Shown in pieces: positions 1 through 8,447 of a stretch of 64,000 nt of DNA. The position numbers and the translations under genes are program-made. The notes beneath the pieces are model-generated. The model searched no databases. It was not told the origin of the DNA and saw nothing but the letters and a program-made list of their open reading frames with translations. Every line of letters begins with the position of its first letter. Positions within the stretch are counted from its first letter, which is position 1. Origin of the DNA: Pseudomonas sp. TH43 (GTDB lineage Bacteria; Pseudomonadota; Gammaproteobacteria; Pseudomonadales; Pseudomonadaceae); NCBI RefSeq assembly GCF_016650635.1, contig NZ_JAEKFI010000004.1, positions 372,001 to 436,000 on the forward strand. The letters are read 5' to 3'.

Positions 1-330
1 TTCCCGCTCGCCCATGTACAGCAAACGCGTGCCTTGGGTGCCGTTGGCCGGGACGATCAGGCGTGCCGGGCTGGCCATCAAACCGTCACGAGCGCTGGCG
101 CCGGCGGGAGTTTGCAGGGGGATTTCTCGGGCGGCGCCTTGCTCATCGAAGATCATTTCGAGAATGTTGATCCTGATAAAAGCCGTGCTGTCGCCACCGT
201 TGTACACGCGTTTGAGGTACGTACTTTTATCGCCGTCCAGATAGTCATAAACCACCCCGACATTGATTTGCGGGGCGGCCACAGCAACTTGCGCGCACAG
301 GTAAAAACCAACTGCCAACAAACGTTTCAT
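1..330 (-). CDS. CS1-type fimbrial periplasmic chaperone, N-terminal part (cut by window edge)
   Basis: Only the first 110 codons are in the window; the gene continues beyond position 1. The start ATG is followed by a short hydrophobic signal peptide (about residues 2-18, ending VAVAA) and a beta-rich region with an Ig-like pilus-chaperone flavour: VYNGGDSTAFIRI resembles the G1/A1-strand region of a PapD-like fold, and PANGTQGTRLLYMG fits a later strand. It lies 73 bases downstream of the usher on the same strand, the usual pilin-usher-chaperone order of alpha-class (CS1/cable) fimbriae. The expected role is to bind pilin subunits in the periplasm and deliver them to the usher. Without the C-terminal half I cannot exclude a minor subunit, but context makes a chaperone most likely. 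Confidence 0.7.
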   Translation of the reverse strand, partial: MKRLLAVGFYLCAQVAVAAPQINVGVVYDYLDGDKSTYLKRVYNGGDSTAFIRINILEMIFDEQGAAREIPLQTPAGASARDGLMASPARLIVPANGTQGTRLLYMGERE

Positions 331-403
331 ATTTGATTTGCCTCTGTATTTGCAACACAGCCACATCGGGCTGCAACAGCGAGTGAGCGGGTTAAAGGCA
401 GCA

Positions 404-2926
404 TCAACCTGCGGTTTCAGCAGCAATGGCCGCGTCCGCCAAGGTATCCGGCGTACAACGCAGATCACCGATCATCAACACATTGTTTTCCACGCGCGCC
501 GCGTCCGTGTTCAAACGGAACCGGCAGAGCAATTGATCGCCCTGGCGCACTTCCAGCGTCGGCGCACCGGCGTTCATTTCCATCGAGAAGAACCCGTCCA
601 CTTCGCTCACGCCACGGCTGGCGTGGTTGATGATGTGGTGGCCCTTGAGCGGTTGGCCTGAGGGGTCGATCAAGCGACCGAGAACGGTCAGGGTTTTCAT
701 CACGCGGATCTTTCGATAATCGACGCCGCCCTTGTTCAAGTGATAACTCATGCGCGCCGGTTGAATCGCGGCGGCGGGCACGTCGTTGCCTTCGAAATCG
801 AAGCTCACCGTGCCGTTTTTGTACGCGGTGATCGGGATGAAATTGCGCCCCGGCCGCAGATTGGCGCTGCCGCCGCTGAAGTCGTCGGCGCGCAGGGCGA
901 TGTCGTCCAGGTCGGACTCGACGTCGACAATCATTCCGGCGCCCCCTCGGTCGTGTTGACTGGTCATGGTCAGGTGTTGGCCGCTCAGGGCAACGGTGCT
1001 GTCCAGGTTGAGGCCGCCGGTGAGGTTGCCGTTGAACGATGAGCGCTGCACAAAGCCGTCACCGTTGACCGCGTCGCTCTGGAAGCTGCCAGTACCGGAA
1101 AGTCCCAAACCATAGGTGTCGGCGATCGCCGTGGCCGAGACGCTTTGCAGCAGGTGGTCTTGCAAATCCTTGCGGTACGTCAGGGAGGCGTTGTTGTCAC
1201 GCCCGCCATCGCGCGAAGTGCGCGAGCCGAGGCTGCCGGAAATCTGCTCGCCCGGAGCGCCCAACGCGAGGCTGAGACTCAGATCGACCCCACGATTGCG
1301 GGCATCGCCGCTGCTGAAACTGCCGGGGCGGTCGAACACCGAAAACCGCCAGTTGGCATCGTTGCCAAACAATTCGCCGCGCTGGGTCCAGCCCAGATCA
1401 ACAGCAACGCCCTCGACGTTGCCGTCACTGTGCGACACCCGTGCATTGATCGAGCTTTTGTTGCTGACCCGGTGATTGACCGACAGCGCCGAGTTGCTGG
1501 TCTGGCCGATGAATACGTTGCGCTGACGCACGCGGGTGCCGTCCGGCAAGGTTTCGTAGGTGTTGGTGGTGTCGAGCCAACTGCGGTTGTGGGTGAGAAA
1601 AATACTGCCCGATCCGTAGCTGTACATGCCTTGCAGATCGAGACCGGTGCCGTGGTCTTCGGTCTGATAAAGGTTACCGAACACGCTGGTGTTGTTGGCC
1701 AGCGTCCAGTCGATCGAAGTGCCGTACTGCAATTTTTCGCTGATCTGCCGCCCGGAGAATCCGACGATGGCTCGCGGATGCAGCAAGTAGTTGAACGCAG
1801 CGCCAGCCGTCATGCCGCCGGACGCCTGGTCGTCCCAGTTGCTCCACAACTTGCTCTCGCGCCCGGCGAAAACGTTGTAACGCCAGCGTTCGTCGTGATT
1901 GCGCCAATTGTTCGGTTTGTAGATCAGTTCGGACGTGGTGGAGGTGATCTGGCCGTCTTCGATCAGGCGCACCTCAACTTCATAGATGCCGCCGGGTAGC
2001 GGTCGGGTATCCAGCGTTTGCAAACCGGCATCGACCGGTTGTGTGTTGATCAACATGCCGTTGCGATAAATCTCCACCGAAGCTTGGCGGTTAGCGGTGA
2101 CATAGAGCGGATAAACGCTGGGTTTCGGGTTGTCGATGGCGAGGCTGTCGGAACTGCCGTACATGGCGCCCACTGCGGTGTCCGGGCTGGCGCCGAACGA
2201 ACGCGGCTGGCGAGTCAGACCTTCAGAGTCGGGCATGAAATAGCCAAGCCGCAGGAAGCTGCCCTGCAGTTCCTTCTGGCTGTAGAGCTCTTGCACGGCG
2301 TGATACATCTGCTCGTCCGAACCGCCCAGACGGGCCATTTGCACGTTCAGACTTTGCGTCCAGTTGCCCAGGCTGCTGCTGGTGACCAGCCCGTAGCGGC
2401 CACCGAGATCCTGATCCTGGCCACCGTTGAGATTGAGTTGGTTGCGTACGATCAATCCGGTGCTGCCGGCTTGTGGTTGCAGGTAATAGCGCGGGGCCTG
2501 GCTGTCGCGCTCGGCATTTTCGGTGACGATCGACACCAGCGAATTTTCCAGGTTGTAGTGCACGGCGAGCATCTGCTCCGGGCAACTGCCCTGGCAGGCG
2601 CCCAAGGCAACACCGCGACCGAGATAGTCGGCCCAGACATCGCGCTCGGTGGCGCTGAAGTTGCTGTCGATGTTTTCGGTAAATTCGAGCAGGGTGATGC
2701 GATCATCGCGTGACAACACAATCATCGCCTCGCCCAGAAACTGTTGGTCCAACTCAACACGCACCGCCAGTGGTACATCAAAGAAGTGCTCTTCGAATTC
2801 GCTCGGCAACCCTTTCGCCTGCGCCAGCAAGTTACGCGGCGTATGACGGGCATCGGTGGACGCAGCCAAGGCGTTGGCACATAAAAAAAGTGCAAGCGCT
2901 GCCGCGATGGGTGTCATCGGGAACAT
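404..2926 (-). CDS. CS1-type fimbrial outer-membrane usher (TcfC/CooC-like)
   Basis: Predicted protein of 840 residues, the usual size of alpha-fimbria ushers. It would form the outer-membrane pore that receives chaperone-pilin complexes and secretes the fimbria. I chose the ATG at 2926 because a purine-rich AAAGAG lies about 10 bases upstream and the protein then begins with a clean signal peptide (MFPMTPIAAALALFLCANALA). The frame is open further up to 3007, but that would put an arginine-rich stretch before the signal. The middle alternates short polar and aromatic segments as in a beta-barrel. A segment near PLYVTANRQASVEIYRNG followed by LPGGIYEVEVRLIEDG matches the conserved E-set/plug-adjacent region of TcfC-like ushers. 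The C-terminus (LTVLGRLIDPSGQPLKG) looks like the usual terminal Ig-like domain. Pilin lies upstream and chaperone downstream. Confidence 0.85.
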   Translation of the reverse strand: MFPMTPIAAALALFLCANALAASTDARHTPRNLLAQAKGLPSEFEEHFFDVPLAVRVELDQQFLGEAMIVLSRDDRITLLEFTENIDSNFSATERDVWADYLGRGVALGACQGSCPEQMLAVHYNLENSLVSIVTENAERDSQAPRYYLQPQAGSTGLIVRNQLNLNGGQDQDLGGRYGLVTSSSLGNWTQSLNVQMARLGGSDEQMYHAVQELYSQKELQGSFLRLGYFMPDSEGLTRQPRSFGASPDTAVGAMYGSSDSLAIDNPKPSVYPLYVTANRQASVEIYRNGMLINTQPVDAGLQTLDTRPLPGGIYEVEVRLIEDGQITSTTSELIYKPNNWRNHDERWRYNVFAGRESKLWSNWDDQASGGMTAGAAFNYLLHPRAIVGFSGRQISEKLQYGTSIDWTLANNTSVFGNLYQTEDHGTGLDLQGMYSYGSGSIFLTHNRSWLDTTNTYETLPDGTRVRQRNVFIGQTSNSALSVNHRVSNKSSINARVSHSDGNVEGVAVDLGWTQRGELFGNDANWRFSVFDRPGSFSSGDARNRGVDLSLSLALGAPGEQISGSLGSRTSRDGGRDNNASLTYRKDLQDHLLQSVSATAIADTYGLGLSGTGSFQSDAVNGDGFVQRSSFNGNLTGGLNLDSTVALSGQHLTMTSQHDRGGAGMIVDVESDLDDIALRADDFSGGSANLRPGRNFIPITAYKNGTVSFDFEGNDVPAAAIQPARMSYHLNKGGVDYRKIRVMKTLTVLGRLIDPSGQPLKGHHIINHASRGVSEVDGFFSMEMNAGAPTLEVRQGDQLLCRFRLNTDAARVENNVLMIGDLRCTPDTLADAAIAAETAG

Positions 2927-3034
2927 GAACTGATTACTCTTTTTGTTTGACCGGCCGAACACCGACCGGGCGCTAACTGATAGCGACCGGCCGGGCGAAC
3001 CCATCACCCATGACAGGCAATAGTGAAACGTGCC

Positions 3035-3526
3035 TTATGGCTTTACGCGTGGAATCGCGTCGAACATCACCACCGGTGTGGCGGTGTAAAGACCGAACTG
3101 GCCATCGGCAGGTTTGGCGGCCGTGATCACCAGGTCGGCACGCATGCCGCCGTTGGATTCGGTATCGCCTACAACTTCTTCAGACGCGCCGGTGAGGGTT
3201 TTACCGTTGAAGGTATAAGTCAGCGCAATGGTATTGGAACCGTTGAACAGTGGCTGTGGCCCGCCTTCGACATAAGCGCCGACGGCGCCCTGGCTGTGTT
3301 GAATGTCATAAGTGCCACGAACCGGAGACAGCGTGCCGGCACCAATGACGTAGCGCATTTCTTCGTTTTTACCGAAGTTCGGATCGACCGGCTGGGCGTG
3401 GAACACCTTGCTCGGAATGTCCGCGACGATATTGATCGAAGTTCGCGATTCTTCGGCCGCAAAGGCCACCGAAGCACTCAGTGTCAGCAAGACCAGAGGA
3501 GTAGCGATTGCAAGTTGCTTGAGCAT
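3035..3526 (-). CDS. CS1-type fimbrial major pilin subunit
   Basis: 163-residue precursor with a signal peptide of about 23 residues (MLKQLAIATPLVLLTLSASVAFA, cleaved before AEES). The mature part starts with a strand rich in S, I and V (TSINIVADIPSKVFH), matching the CooA/CS1 pilin family, and lacks the cysteine pair of FimA-type pilins. The start is supported by a GGAAG box 7 bases upstream. It is the first gene of the fimbrial cluster and is followed after about 108 bases by the usher. The protein would polymerise into the fimbrial shaft by donor-strand exchange. A 536-base AT-rich leader precedes it. Confidence 0.85.
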   Translation of the reverse strand: MLKQLAIATPLVLLTLSASVAFAAEESRTSINIVADIPSKVFHAQPVDPNFGKNEEMRYVIGAGTLSPVRGTYDIQHSQGAVGAYVEGGPQPLFNGSNTIALTYTFNGKTLTGASEEVVGDTESNGGMRADLVITAAKPADGQFGLYTATPVVMFDAIPRVKP

Positions 3527-4062
3527 GATTAACTTCCTGTCATTTTCTTTGTGGGAATTGGCTGAAGTCCAGCGCTGCTTACAGGATCGGAAGAGTCAAT
3601 AAACCCTGCTTTAGCCATGTAAGAAAGTGAACCTTCAGCGCCGAGGAATACTCCCCTATTCCCACCATGAAATAAGCAGGCTGTTTCCGGCGAACGCGTA
3701 GCCAAAGTGCTATCAAACTTGAAAGAAAAATTGCGACTTTCAGGAAAAATAACAAGCTGACTGTAAGACCCGTACTACATCACGACAGACTTTAAAAACT
3801 AAGCGCCGCGCTACTTCTGTAAGACACAAACTACAGCGCCCATAAAACAAGGAAAGTGTTGATGCTTTAGAGTAATTAACCAAACTTAATTAACGCTGTA
3901 TAGGGCTTTATTGTTTCCATCGCGGCGAAAAACGCTTAACCGGTGCCCCCCTTGCGGGCGCGTCGCGCTCGTGGTGGCGGTGACGACCGTTGGTCATTTG
4001 TGCTTGCCTGATCCGTAAGATATATCTTAAGTTGTATCTAAACACGACGAGAGAAGACAGAA
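3527..4062. promoter_or_regulatory. Intergenic control region between the fimbrial cluster and the padR gene
   Basis: This 536-base region contains no convincing gene. It is markedly more AT-rich than its surroundings and must hold the divergent promoters of the fimbrial cluster (minus) and padR-yqjH (plus). It contains two near-identical 19-bp direct repeats of the form CTGTAAGAC-N4-ACTACA at about 3761-3779 and 3817-3835, a run of TTAATTAA-type sequence near 3877-3895, and a perfect palindrome at 4016-4029 next to padR. I could not assign a -10/-35 pair with confidence. Confidence 0.55.
4016..4029. promoter_or_regulatory. Candidate PadR/YqjI operator (perfect 14-bp palindrome)
   Basis: TAAGATATATCTTA is a perfect palindrome ending 33 bases before the padR start codon. 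A related half-site (TATCTAAA) follows at about 4035-4042. Its symmetry, AT content and position fit an autoregulatory operator of a PadR-family dimer such as YqjI. That the neighbouring PadR protein binds it is inference. Confidence 0.6.
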
Positions 4063-4638
4063 ATGAGAGACCATCATTCCCCCCACCGCGAACATGGCGA
4101 CGGCCGTGACGGCTTCGAGAAGCGTCCCGGTCGCGAACGCGGCGGCCGTGGCCCACGGGTGTTCGCACCCGGCGATCTGAAACTGCTGTTGCTGGCATTG
4201 ATCGCCGAACAGCCGTGCCACGGCTACGACCTGATCCGCCAGATCGAAGGCATGTTCGACGGCGCGTACAGCCCAAGCCCCGGCGTGATCTACCCGACCC
4301 TGACCTTCCTGGAAGAAAGCGACCTGATTGCCGGCGACGCAGAGGGCGGCAAAAAACGCTACAGCGTTACCGAGGCCGGGCGTTTGTCGCTAGGCGAACA
4401 GGCCGTGGCGCTTGATGGCGTGCGCATGCGTATCGACGTCAGCAAACGCTCGCTGCGCGGCCATGACCGCCCCGCCGAAATCCACGAAGCGGTGCACAAC
4501 TTGCGCCATGCCCTGCAAATGCACCACGGGCGCTGGAGCCCGGAAGAAATCCTGCGCGTGCGTGACCTGCTCAACGACACCGCCAAAGCCATCGTCGACG
4601 GCCCTGCCGTTCAACCTGCCTCGGAGAAAGCCGAATGA
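4063..4638 (+). CDS. yqjI: PadR-family transcriptional repressor, YqjI-like
   Basis: 191 residues. Residues 1-32 are rich in His, Arg, Gly and Asp (DHHSPHREHGDG), like the metal-sensing tail of Escherichia coli YqjI. Residues about 36-110 form a PadR winged helix, with the family signature HGYDLIRQIEGMFDGAYSPSPGVIYPTL broken here as HGYDLIRQIE and SPSPGVIYPTL, followed by the wing GGKKRYSVTEAG. The C-terminal helices would dimerise. In E. coli, YqjI is a nickel-responsive repressor of the adjacent ferric reductase gene yqjH. The same pairing is seen here, with a four-base ATGA overlap to the next gene. A GAGAAG box lies just upstream of the ATG, and a palindromic candidate operator lies at 4016-4029. 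Confidence 0.85.
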   Translation: MRDHHSPHREHGDGRDGFEKRPGRERGGRGPRVFAPGDLKLLLLALIAEQPCHGYDLIRQIEGMFDGAYSPSPGVIYPTLTFLEESDLIAGDAEGGKKRYSVTEAGRLSLGEQAVALDGVRMRIDVSKRSLRGHDRPAEIHEAVHNLRHALQMHHGRWSPEEILRVRDLLNDTAKAIVDGPAVQPASEKAE

Positions 4639-5423
4639 CTGCAGTCGATACCCAAACCATTCACCGCGTGATGCACGAAATCAAACGCCGCAAGCTTGAA
4701 GTGCTGCGTGTGGTCGACCTGACGCCGCGCATGCGCCGCATCACCCTCGGTGGGCCGGAACTGGCCGGTTTCATCAGCCTGGGCACGGATGATCACGTCA
4801 AACTGCTGTTCCCGCAGAACGCCGAACAGACGGCGGCACTGGAGACGATGGTACTTGGCGCCGGCAAGGACAACGGACCAATGCCCGAAATGCGCGACTA
4901 CACACCGCGTCGCTACGACCTGGACAAACTGGAACTGGACATCGATTTCGTCCTGCACGGCGATGGCCCTGCCTCGACCTGGGCTGAGCAAGCCAAACCG
5001 GGGCAATTCCTGCACATCGGCGGGCCGCGTGGCTCGATGATCGTGCCGGACATCTTCGACAGCTATCTGTTGATCGGTGACGAAACCGCCCTGCCCGCCA
5101 TCGCCCGTCGCCTCGAAGGTCTGGCGGCGAATCGCAAGGCGCTGGTGGTGATCGAAGTGGAAAACGGCCGCGAGCAACAAGTGCTGGAAAGCGCAGCGCA
5201 GGTCAATGTGATCTGGGTATTGCGTGAAGGCGGCAAGGACAACCTGCTGACCACCGTCAAACAGTTGCAGGTGCCCCAAGGCAATCTGTACGTATGGGTG
5301 GCGACGGAAACCAAAGTCTCACGGCAGATTCGCCGGGTGCTGATCGATGAGCACGGGCTGGATGAGCAACTCATCAAAGCCGTCGGCTACTGGCGCGCTG
5401 AAGGCACTCCTGAAGAGGAGTGA
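4635..5423 (+). CDS. yqjH: Siderophore-interacting protein / NADPH-dependent ferric-chelate reductase, YqjH-like
   Basis: 262 residues, cytoplasmic flavoprotein of the siderophore-interacting (SIP) family. The FAD-binding half carries the diagnostic RDYTPRRYD motif (about residues 87-95); the NAD(P)H-binding half carries LLIGDETALPA (about 145-155) and ends with GYWRAEG, the conserved SIP tail. It should use NADPH and FAD to reduce ferric iron in siderophores, releasing iron. The start codon overlaps the stop of the PadR gene, so the two are co-translated and almost certainly co-regulated. A 17-bp tandem-repeat array begins 22 bases after the stop codon and no clear terminator precedes it. 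Confidence 0.9.
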   Translation: MTAVDTQTIHRVMHEIKRRKLEVLRVVDLTPRMRRITLGGPELAGFISLGTDDHVKLLFPQNAEQTAALETMVLGAGKDNGPMPEMRDYTPRRYDLDKLELDIDFVLHGDGPASTWAEQAKPGQFLHIGGPRGSMIVPDIFDSYLLIGDETALPAIARRLEGLAANRKALVVIEVENGREQQVLESAAQVNVIWVLREGGKDNLLTTVKQLQVPQGNLYVWVATETKVSRQIRRVLIDEHGLDEQLIKAVGYWRAEGTPEEE

Positions 5424-5444
5424 CACAAATCCGCTGTTTCTGGT

Positions 5445-5720
5445 GATCACCTGTGGTTGATGATTACCTGTGGTTAGTGATGACCTGTGGTCAGTGATGA
5501 ACTGTGGTCAGTGATGAACTGTGGTCAGTGATCACCTGTGGTCACCTGTGGTCAGTGATCACCTATGGTCAGTGATCACCTATGGTTACTGATGACCTGT
5601 GGTTACTGATGACCTGTGGTCAATGATGACCTGTGGTCAATATGACCTGTGGTCAGTGATGACCTGTGGTCAATGATGACCTGTGGCTGGTGATCACCTG
5701 TGGTCAATGATGACTTGTGG
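5445..5720. repeat. 17-bp tandem repeat array, about 16 units
   Basis: Consensus unit GATGACCTGTGGTCAGT, repeated head to tail with variants (GATCACCTGTGG, GATGAACTGTGG, GATCACCTATGG). One junction near 5545 has a truncated unit, and one unit near 5642 lacks a base. Most units contain the dyad TGACC-TGT-GGTCA. No unique spacers separate the units. The last partial unit runs directly into the dispersed palindromic element at 5716. Confidence 0.95.
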
Positions 5721-5847
5721 CGAGGGGATTTATCCCCGTTGGGCTGCGAAGCAGCCCTGAGCGCGGATACTGCGGATTACCTGACACAACTCATTGAATG
5801 TTTTGGGGCCGCTTCGCAGCCCAACGGGGATAAATCCCCTCACCACA
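5716..5847. repeat. Dispersed palindromic intergenic element, copy 1 of 3
   Basis: The left arm begins TGTGGCGAGGGGATTTATCC and continues with CCGTTGGGCTGCGAAGCAGCC. The right arm is its near-complement (GGCCGCTTCGCAGCCCAACG then GGGATAAATCCCCTCACCAC). About 60 unrelated bases lie between. Related copies lie at 16974-17105 and 36388-36520. The arms are long enough to fold into a strong hairpin in RNA from either strand. Confidence 0.9.
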
Positions 5848-5887
5848 GGTTCTCATTCACAACAAGTTCTCATCCAGCACATGTTCC

Positions 5888-6535
5888 TCACTGATGTGAA
5901 GATCGGGTTGCACGCCAGCGGTCGAGGCCGATTACCAGCAACCCGATCACCACAAACCCCACCAATATCCCCCCGGCATTAATAAACACCTGTGGATAAC
6001 CCAACACCGCCACATCAATGAACGGATACGCATACGCGCCCAGCAAATGCCCGCGCAGCAAGGCGTAGATGAAATACACCAGCGGATAAATCAGCCACAC
6101 CGGCAGATGCCAAAGGCGCAACGTGCCCTTGGGCACGCACAACCACCAATAACCGAGAAACAGCAGCGGCATTACGTCGTGCAGCAATTCATCAGCAACA
6201 AACTGCCAACCCTCCGGATGCCACAAATGCCGTAGCAAAATACTGTAGGCCAGACCGACCACGACAATACTCACGGCAATCCCGCTACTCACCCACGGCT
6301 TTAAAAACCAGCGGCGTGCGGCGGATTCGCGATCAGTTACAGCGCAGGTCAACACCGTCGCCACCAGCGTGTTCGTCCAAATCGTGAAGTAACTGAAAAA
6401 GCTCACCAGCCCGCCCAACAGACTGGCGTTGACGCTCAAACGCGCGAAGAAAATCAGGTACAACTGAATAGCCAATCCCGCCCAACCCAATACGGCAGCG
6501 CAAGTGATCAGGCGTCGCCGCCAGACGGCGTCCAT
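5888..6535 (-). CDS. Pr6Pr family integral membrane protein
   Basis: 215 residues with about six hydrophobic segments: residues 9-30, 38-63, 80-101, a central pair around HDVMPLLFLGYWWLCVP and LWHLPVWLIYPLVYFIYALL, and the last near VGFVVIGLLVIGLDRW. The motif FSYFTIWTNTLVA near residue 47 is characteristic of Pr6Pr/AIG1-like (FAR-17a) membrane proteins; the histidine and aspartate in HDVMPLLF are conserved there and are candidate catalytic residues. The eukaryotic relatives hydrolyse fatty-acid esters of hydroxy fatty acids; the bacterial function is not established. The gene starts one base after the stop of the VF530-type gene upstream, so the two form an operon. Confidence 0.75.
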   Translation of the reverse strand: MDAVWRRRLITCAAVLGWAGLAIQLYLIFFARLSVNASLLGGLVSFFSYFTIWTNTLVATVLTCAVTDRESAARRWFLKPWVSSGIAVSIVVVGLAYSILLRHLWHPEGWQFVADELLHDVMPLLFLGYWWLCVPKGTLRLWHLPVWLIYPLVYFIYALLRGHLLGAYAYPFIDVAVLGYPQVFINAGGILVGFVVIGLLVIGLDRWRATRSSHQ

Positions 6536-6536
6536 C

Positions 6537-6767
6537 TCAGAGCGGTCGCTTGGTGCGCATCAACTTCACATACAGACGCTCGACCTTTTCGCGCGCCCAC
6601 GGGGTTTTGCGCAGGAACGTCAGGCTCGACTTGATGCTCGGGTCGCTCTTGAAGCAGCGAATATCGATGCGCTCGGCCAGCCCCGACCATTCGTAATGGC
6701 TCACCAAAGCGTTGAGGATCTGTTCAAGCGTCACGCCGTGCAGCGGATCGGGGGTTTGTTCGTTCAT
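6537..6767 (-). CDS. VF530 family small protein (DUF2132)
   Basis: 76 residues, no signal peptide. The sequence carries the DUF2132/VF530 pattern: PLHGVTLEQILNALV, then GWxxLxxxIxIxCF-like text (GLAERIDIRCFKSDPSI), then SSLTFLRKTPWAREKVE. The structure of a Vibrio homologue suggested DNA binding, but the role is unknown. It is the first gene of a two-gene operon with the Pr6Pr membrane protein (1-base gap) and is divergent from the oprB porin. Confidence 0.8.
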   Translation of the reverse strand: MNEQTPDPLHGVTLEQILNALVSHYEWSGLAERIDIRCFKSDPSIKSSLTFLRKTPWAREKVERLYVKLMRTKRPL

Positions 6768-7067
6768 GCCAGGCCTTTGAGCGAAGTGAAAATGCAGAAG
6801 CCGCGCACCTTAGCCGAGGGGGTGATCGGGTGGAAGGCCTACCTTCAAATGTAGGCCAACCCGGAAAGATCGCAGGCCAGCACACGGCCCACAATGCGCC
6901 CGTTTGCCGCACTGTTACCGATTGCGAAATGCTGCATGTCTGCAAAAGCCCTTTGTCTTTTTGTTACAGATCATTATCCTGCCGCCCTTCCGATGAAACG
7001 CTTCACTGCCTGCGACATATTGAAGCGCTCGAATTGCATCCCGAAAACACCAAAAAAAGACTTATCC

Positions 7068-8429
7068 ATGCCCGATTTTTCCTTCTCCCGAGACAGCGCT
7101 ACCTCAGTACTGCGCACCCTTGGCGGCTGCACCGCGCTGGGCCTCGCCACCTGCGCTCAAGCGGCGCCCGCGTTCGACAGTGACTCACCGTGGATGCTCG
7201 GTGACTGGAACGGCACGCGCACCGAACTCTCGGAAAAAGGCTACGACTTCAAACTCGATTACACCGGCGAAATGGGCAGCAATCTGCACGGTGGCTACGA
7301 TCACGACCGCACCGCGCGTTACAGCGATCAGTTTGGCCTGGGCACTCACCTGGACCTGCAAAAAATCCTCGGCTGGGACGATGCAGAATTCCAACTGACC
7401 ATCACCAAGCGCAGCGGCAACAACATCAGCAACGACCGGATCAACGATCCGCGCGTCGGCGGCTTCACTTCCGCCCAGGAAGTCTGGGGCCGTGGCCAGA
7501 CCACGCGCCTGACGCAGATGTGGTATCAGCAGAAATTCTTCGATCAGAAACTCGACATCAAGGTCGGCCGCTTCGGCGAAGGCGAAGACTTCAACAGCTT
7601 CCCGTGCGACTTCCAGAACCTGGCGTTCTGCGGCTCGCAGGTCGGCAACTGGGTCGGCGGCATCTGGTACAACTGGCCGGTCAGCCAATGGGCGATGCGC
7701 GTCAAATATCACCTGACCCCAGAGCTGTACGCGCAGGTCGGCGCCTATGAGCAGAACCCGTCGAACCTCGATCGCGGCAACGGTTTCAAACTCAGCGGCA
7801 GCGGCACCCAGGGCGCGATCCTGCCGATCGAGTTGGTGTGGACGCCGAAGCTCAATGGTTTGCCGGGCGAATACCGCGCTGGTTACTACTACAGCAACGC
7901 CAAGGCCACCGATGCTTATAAAGATCAGAATGGCCAACCGGCCGCCCTCAGCGGCGAAGCCTACCGCAGCGCATCGAGCAAACACGGCGTGTGGCTGGGC
8001 ATTCAGCAGCAAGTCACCAGCGTCGCCAGCGACAACTCGCGCGGTTTGAGCGTGTTCGCCAACGGCACGATGCACGACAAGAAAACCAACGCCATCGACA
8101 ACTATGTGCAGGCCGGCATTACCTACAAAGGCCCGTTCGATGCTCGTGCGAAAGACGACATCGGTTTCGCCCTCGCCCGCGTGCACGTCAACCCGGCCTA
8201 CCGCAAAAACGCCGAAGCGAGCAATCAGGCCCACGCCGTTTACGACTACGACGATCCGTCGTTCCTGCCGCCGCAAGACACCGAATACAGCGCCGAACTG
8301 TATTACGGCGTGCACGTGACGAACTGGCTGACCGTGCGCCCGAACCTGCAATACATCCGCCACCCCGGTGGCGTGAACAACGTCGACGACGCGCTGATCG
8401 GCGGGATCAAGATCCAGTCCTCGTTCTAA
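7068..8429 (+). CDS. oprB: Carbohydrate-selective outer-membrane porin OprB
   Basis: About 453 residues, exported. I chose the ATG at 7068 because it gives a plausible signal peptide (LRTLGGCTALGLATCAQA, cleaved near residue 35). The frame is open from 6894, but the extra residues look like untranslated leader, and no strong ribosome site decides the matter. The mature protein begins WMLGDWNGTRTELSEKGYDF, the standard OprB opening, and ends VRPNLQYIRHPGGVNN...GGIKIQSSF with a terminal aromatic, as in 16-strand porins. It should allow glucose and other sugars into the periplasm, feeding the glucose dehydrogenase encoded next. Confidence 0.85.
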   Translation: MPDFSFSRDSATSVLRTLGGCTALGLATCAQAAPAFDSDSPWMLGDWNGTRTELSEKGYDFKLDYTGEMGSNLHGGYDHDRTARYSDQFGLGTHLDLQKILGWDDAEFQLTITKRSGNNISNDRINDPRVGGFTSAQEVWGRGQTTRLTQMWYQQKFFDQKLDIKVGRFGEGEDFNSFPCDFQNLAFCGSQVGNWVGGIWYNWPVSQWAMRVKYHLTPELYAQVGAYEQNPSNLDRGNGFKLSGSGTQGAILPIELVWTPKLNGLPGEYRAGYYYSNAKATDAYKDQNGQPAALSGEAYRSASSKHGVWLGIQQQVTSVASDNSRGLSVFANGTMHDKKTNAIDNYVQAGITYKGPFDARAKDDIGFALARVHVNPAYRKNAEASNQAHAVYDYDDPSFLPPQDTEYSAELYYGVHVTNWLTVRPNLQYIRHPGGVNNVDDALIGGIKIQSSF

Positions 8430-8447
8430 ACAACACCACGGATCAAA

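Noticed and set aside
5445..5720. CRISPR array
   Set aside because: The 17-bp units follow each other directly with no spacers, and there are no cas genes nearby.
6894..7067. N-terminal extension of OprB
   Set aside because: The extra 58 codons do not resemble a signal peptide and contain the likely promoter/leader; the later ATG gives a normal porin precursor.
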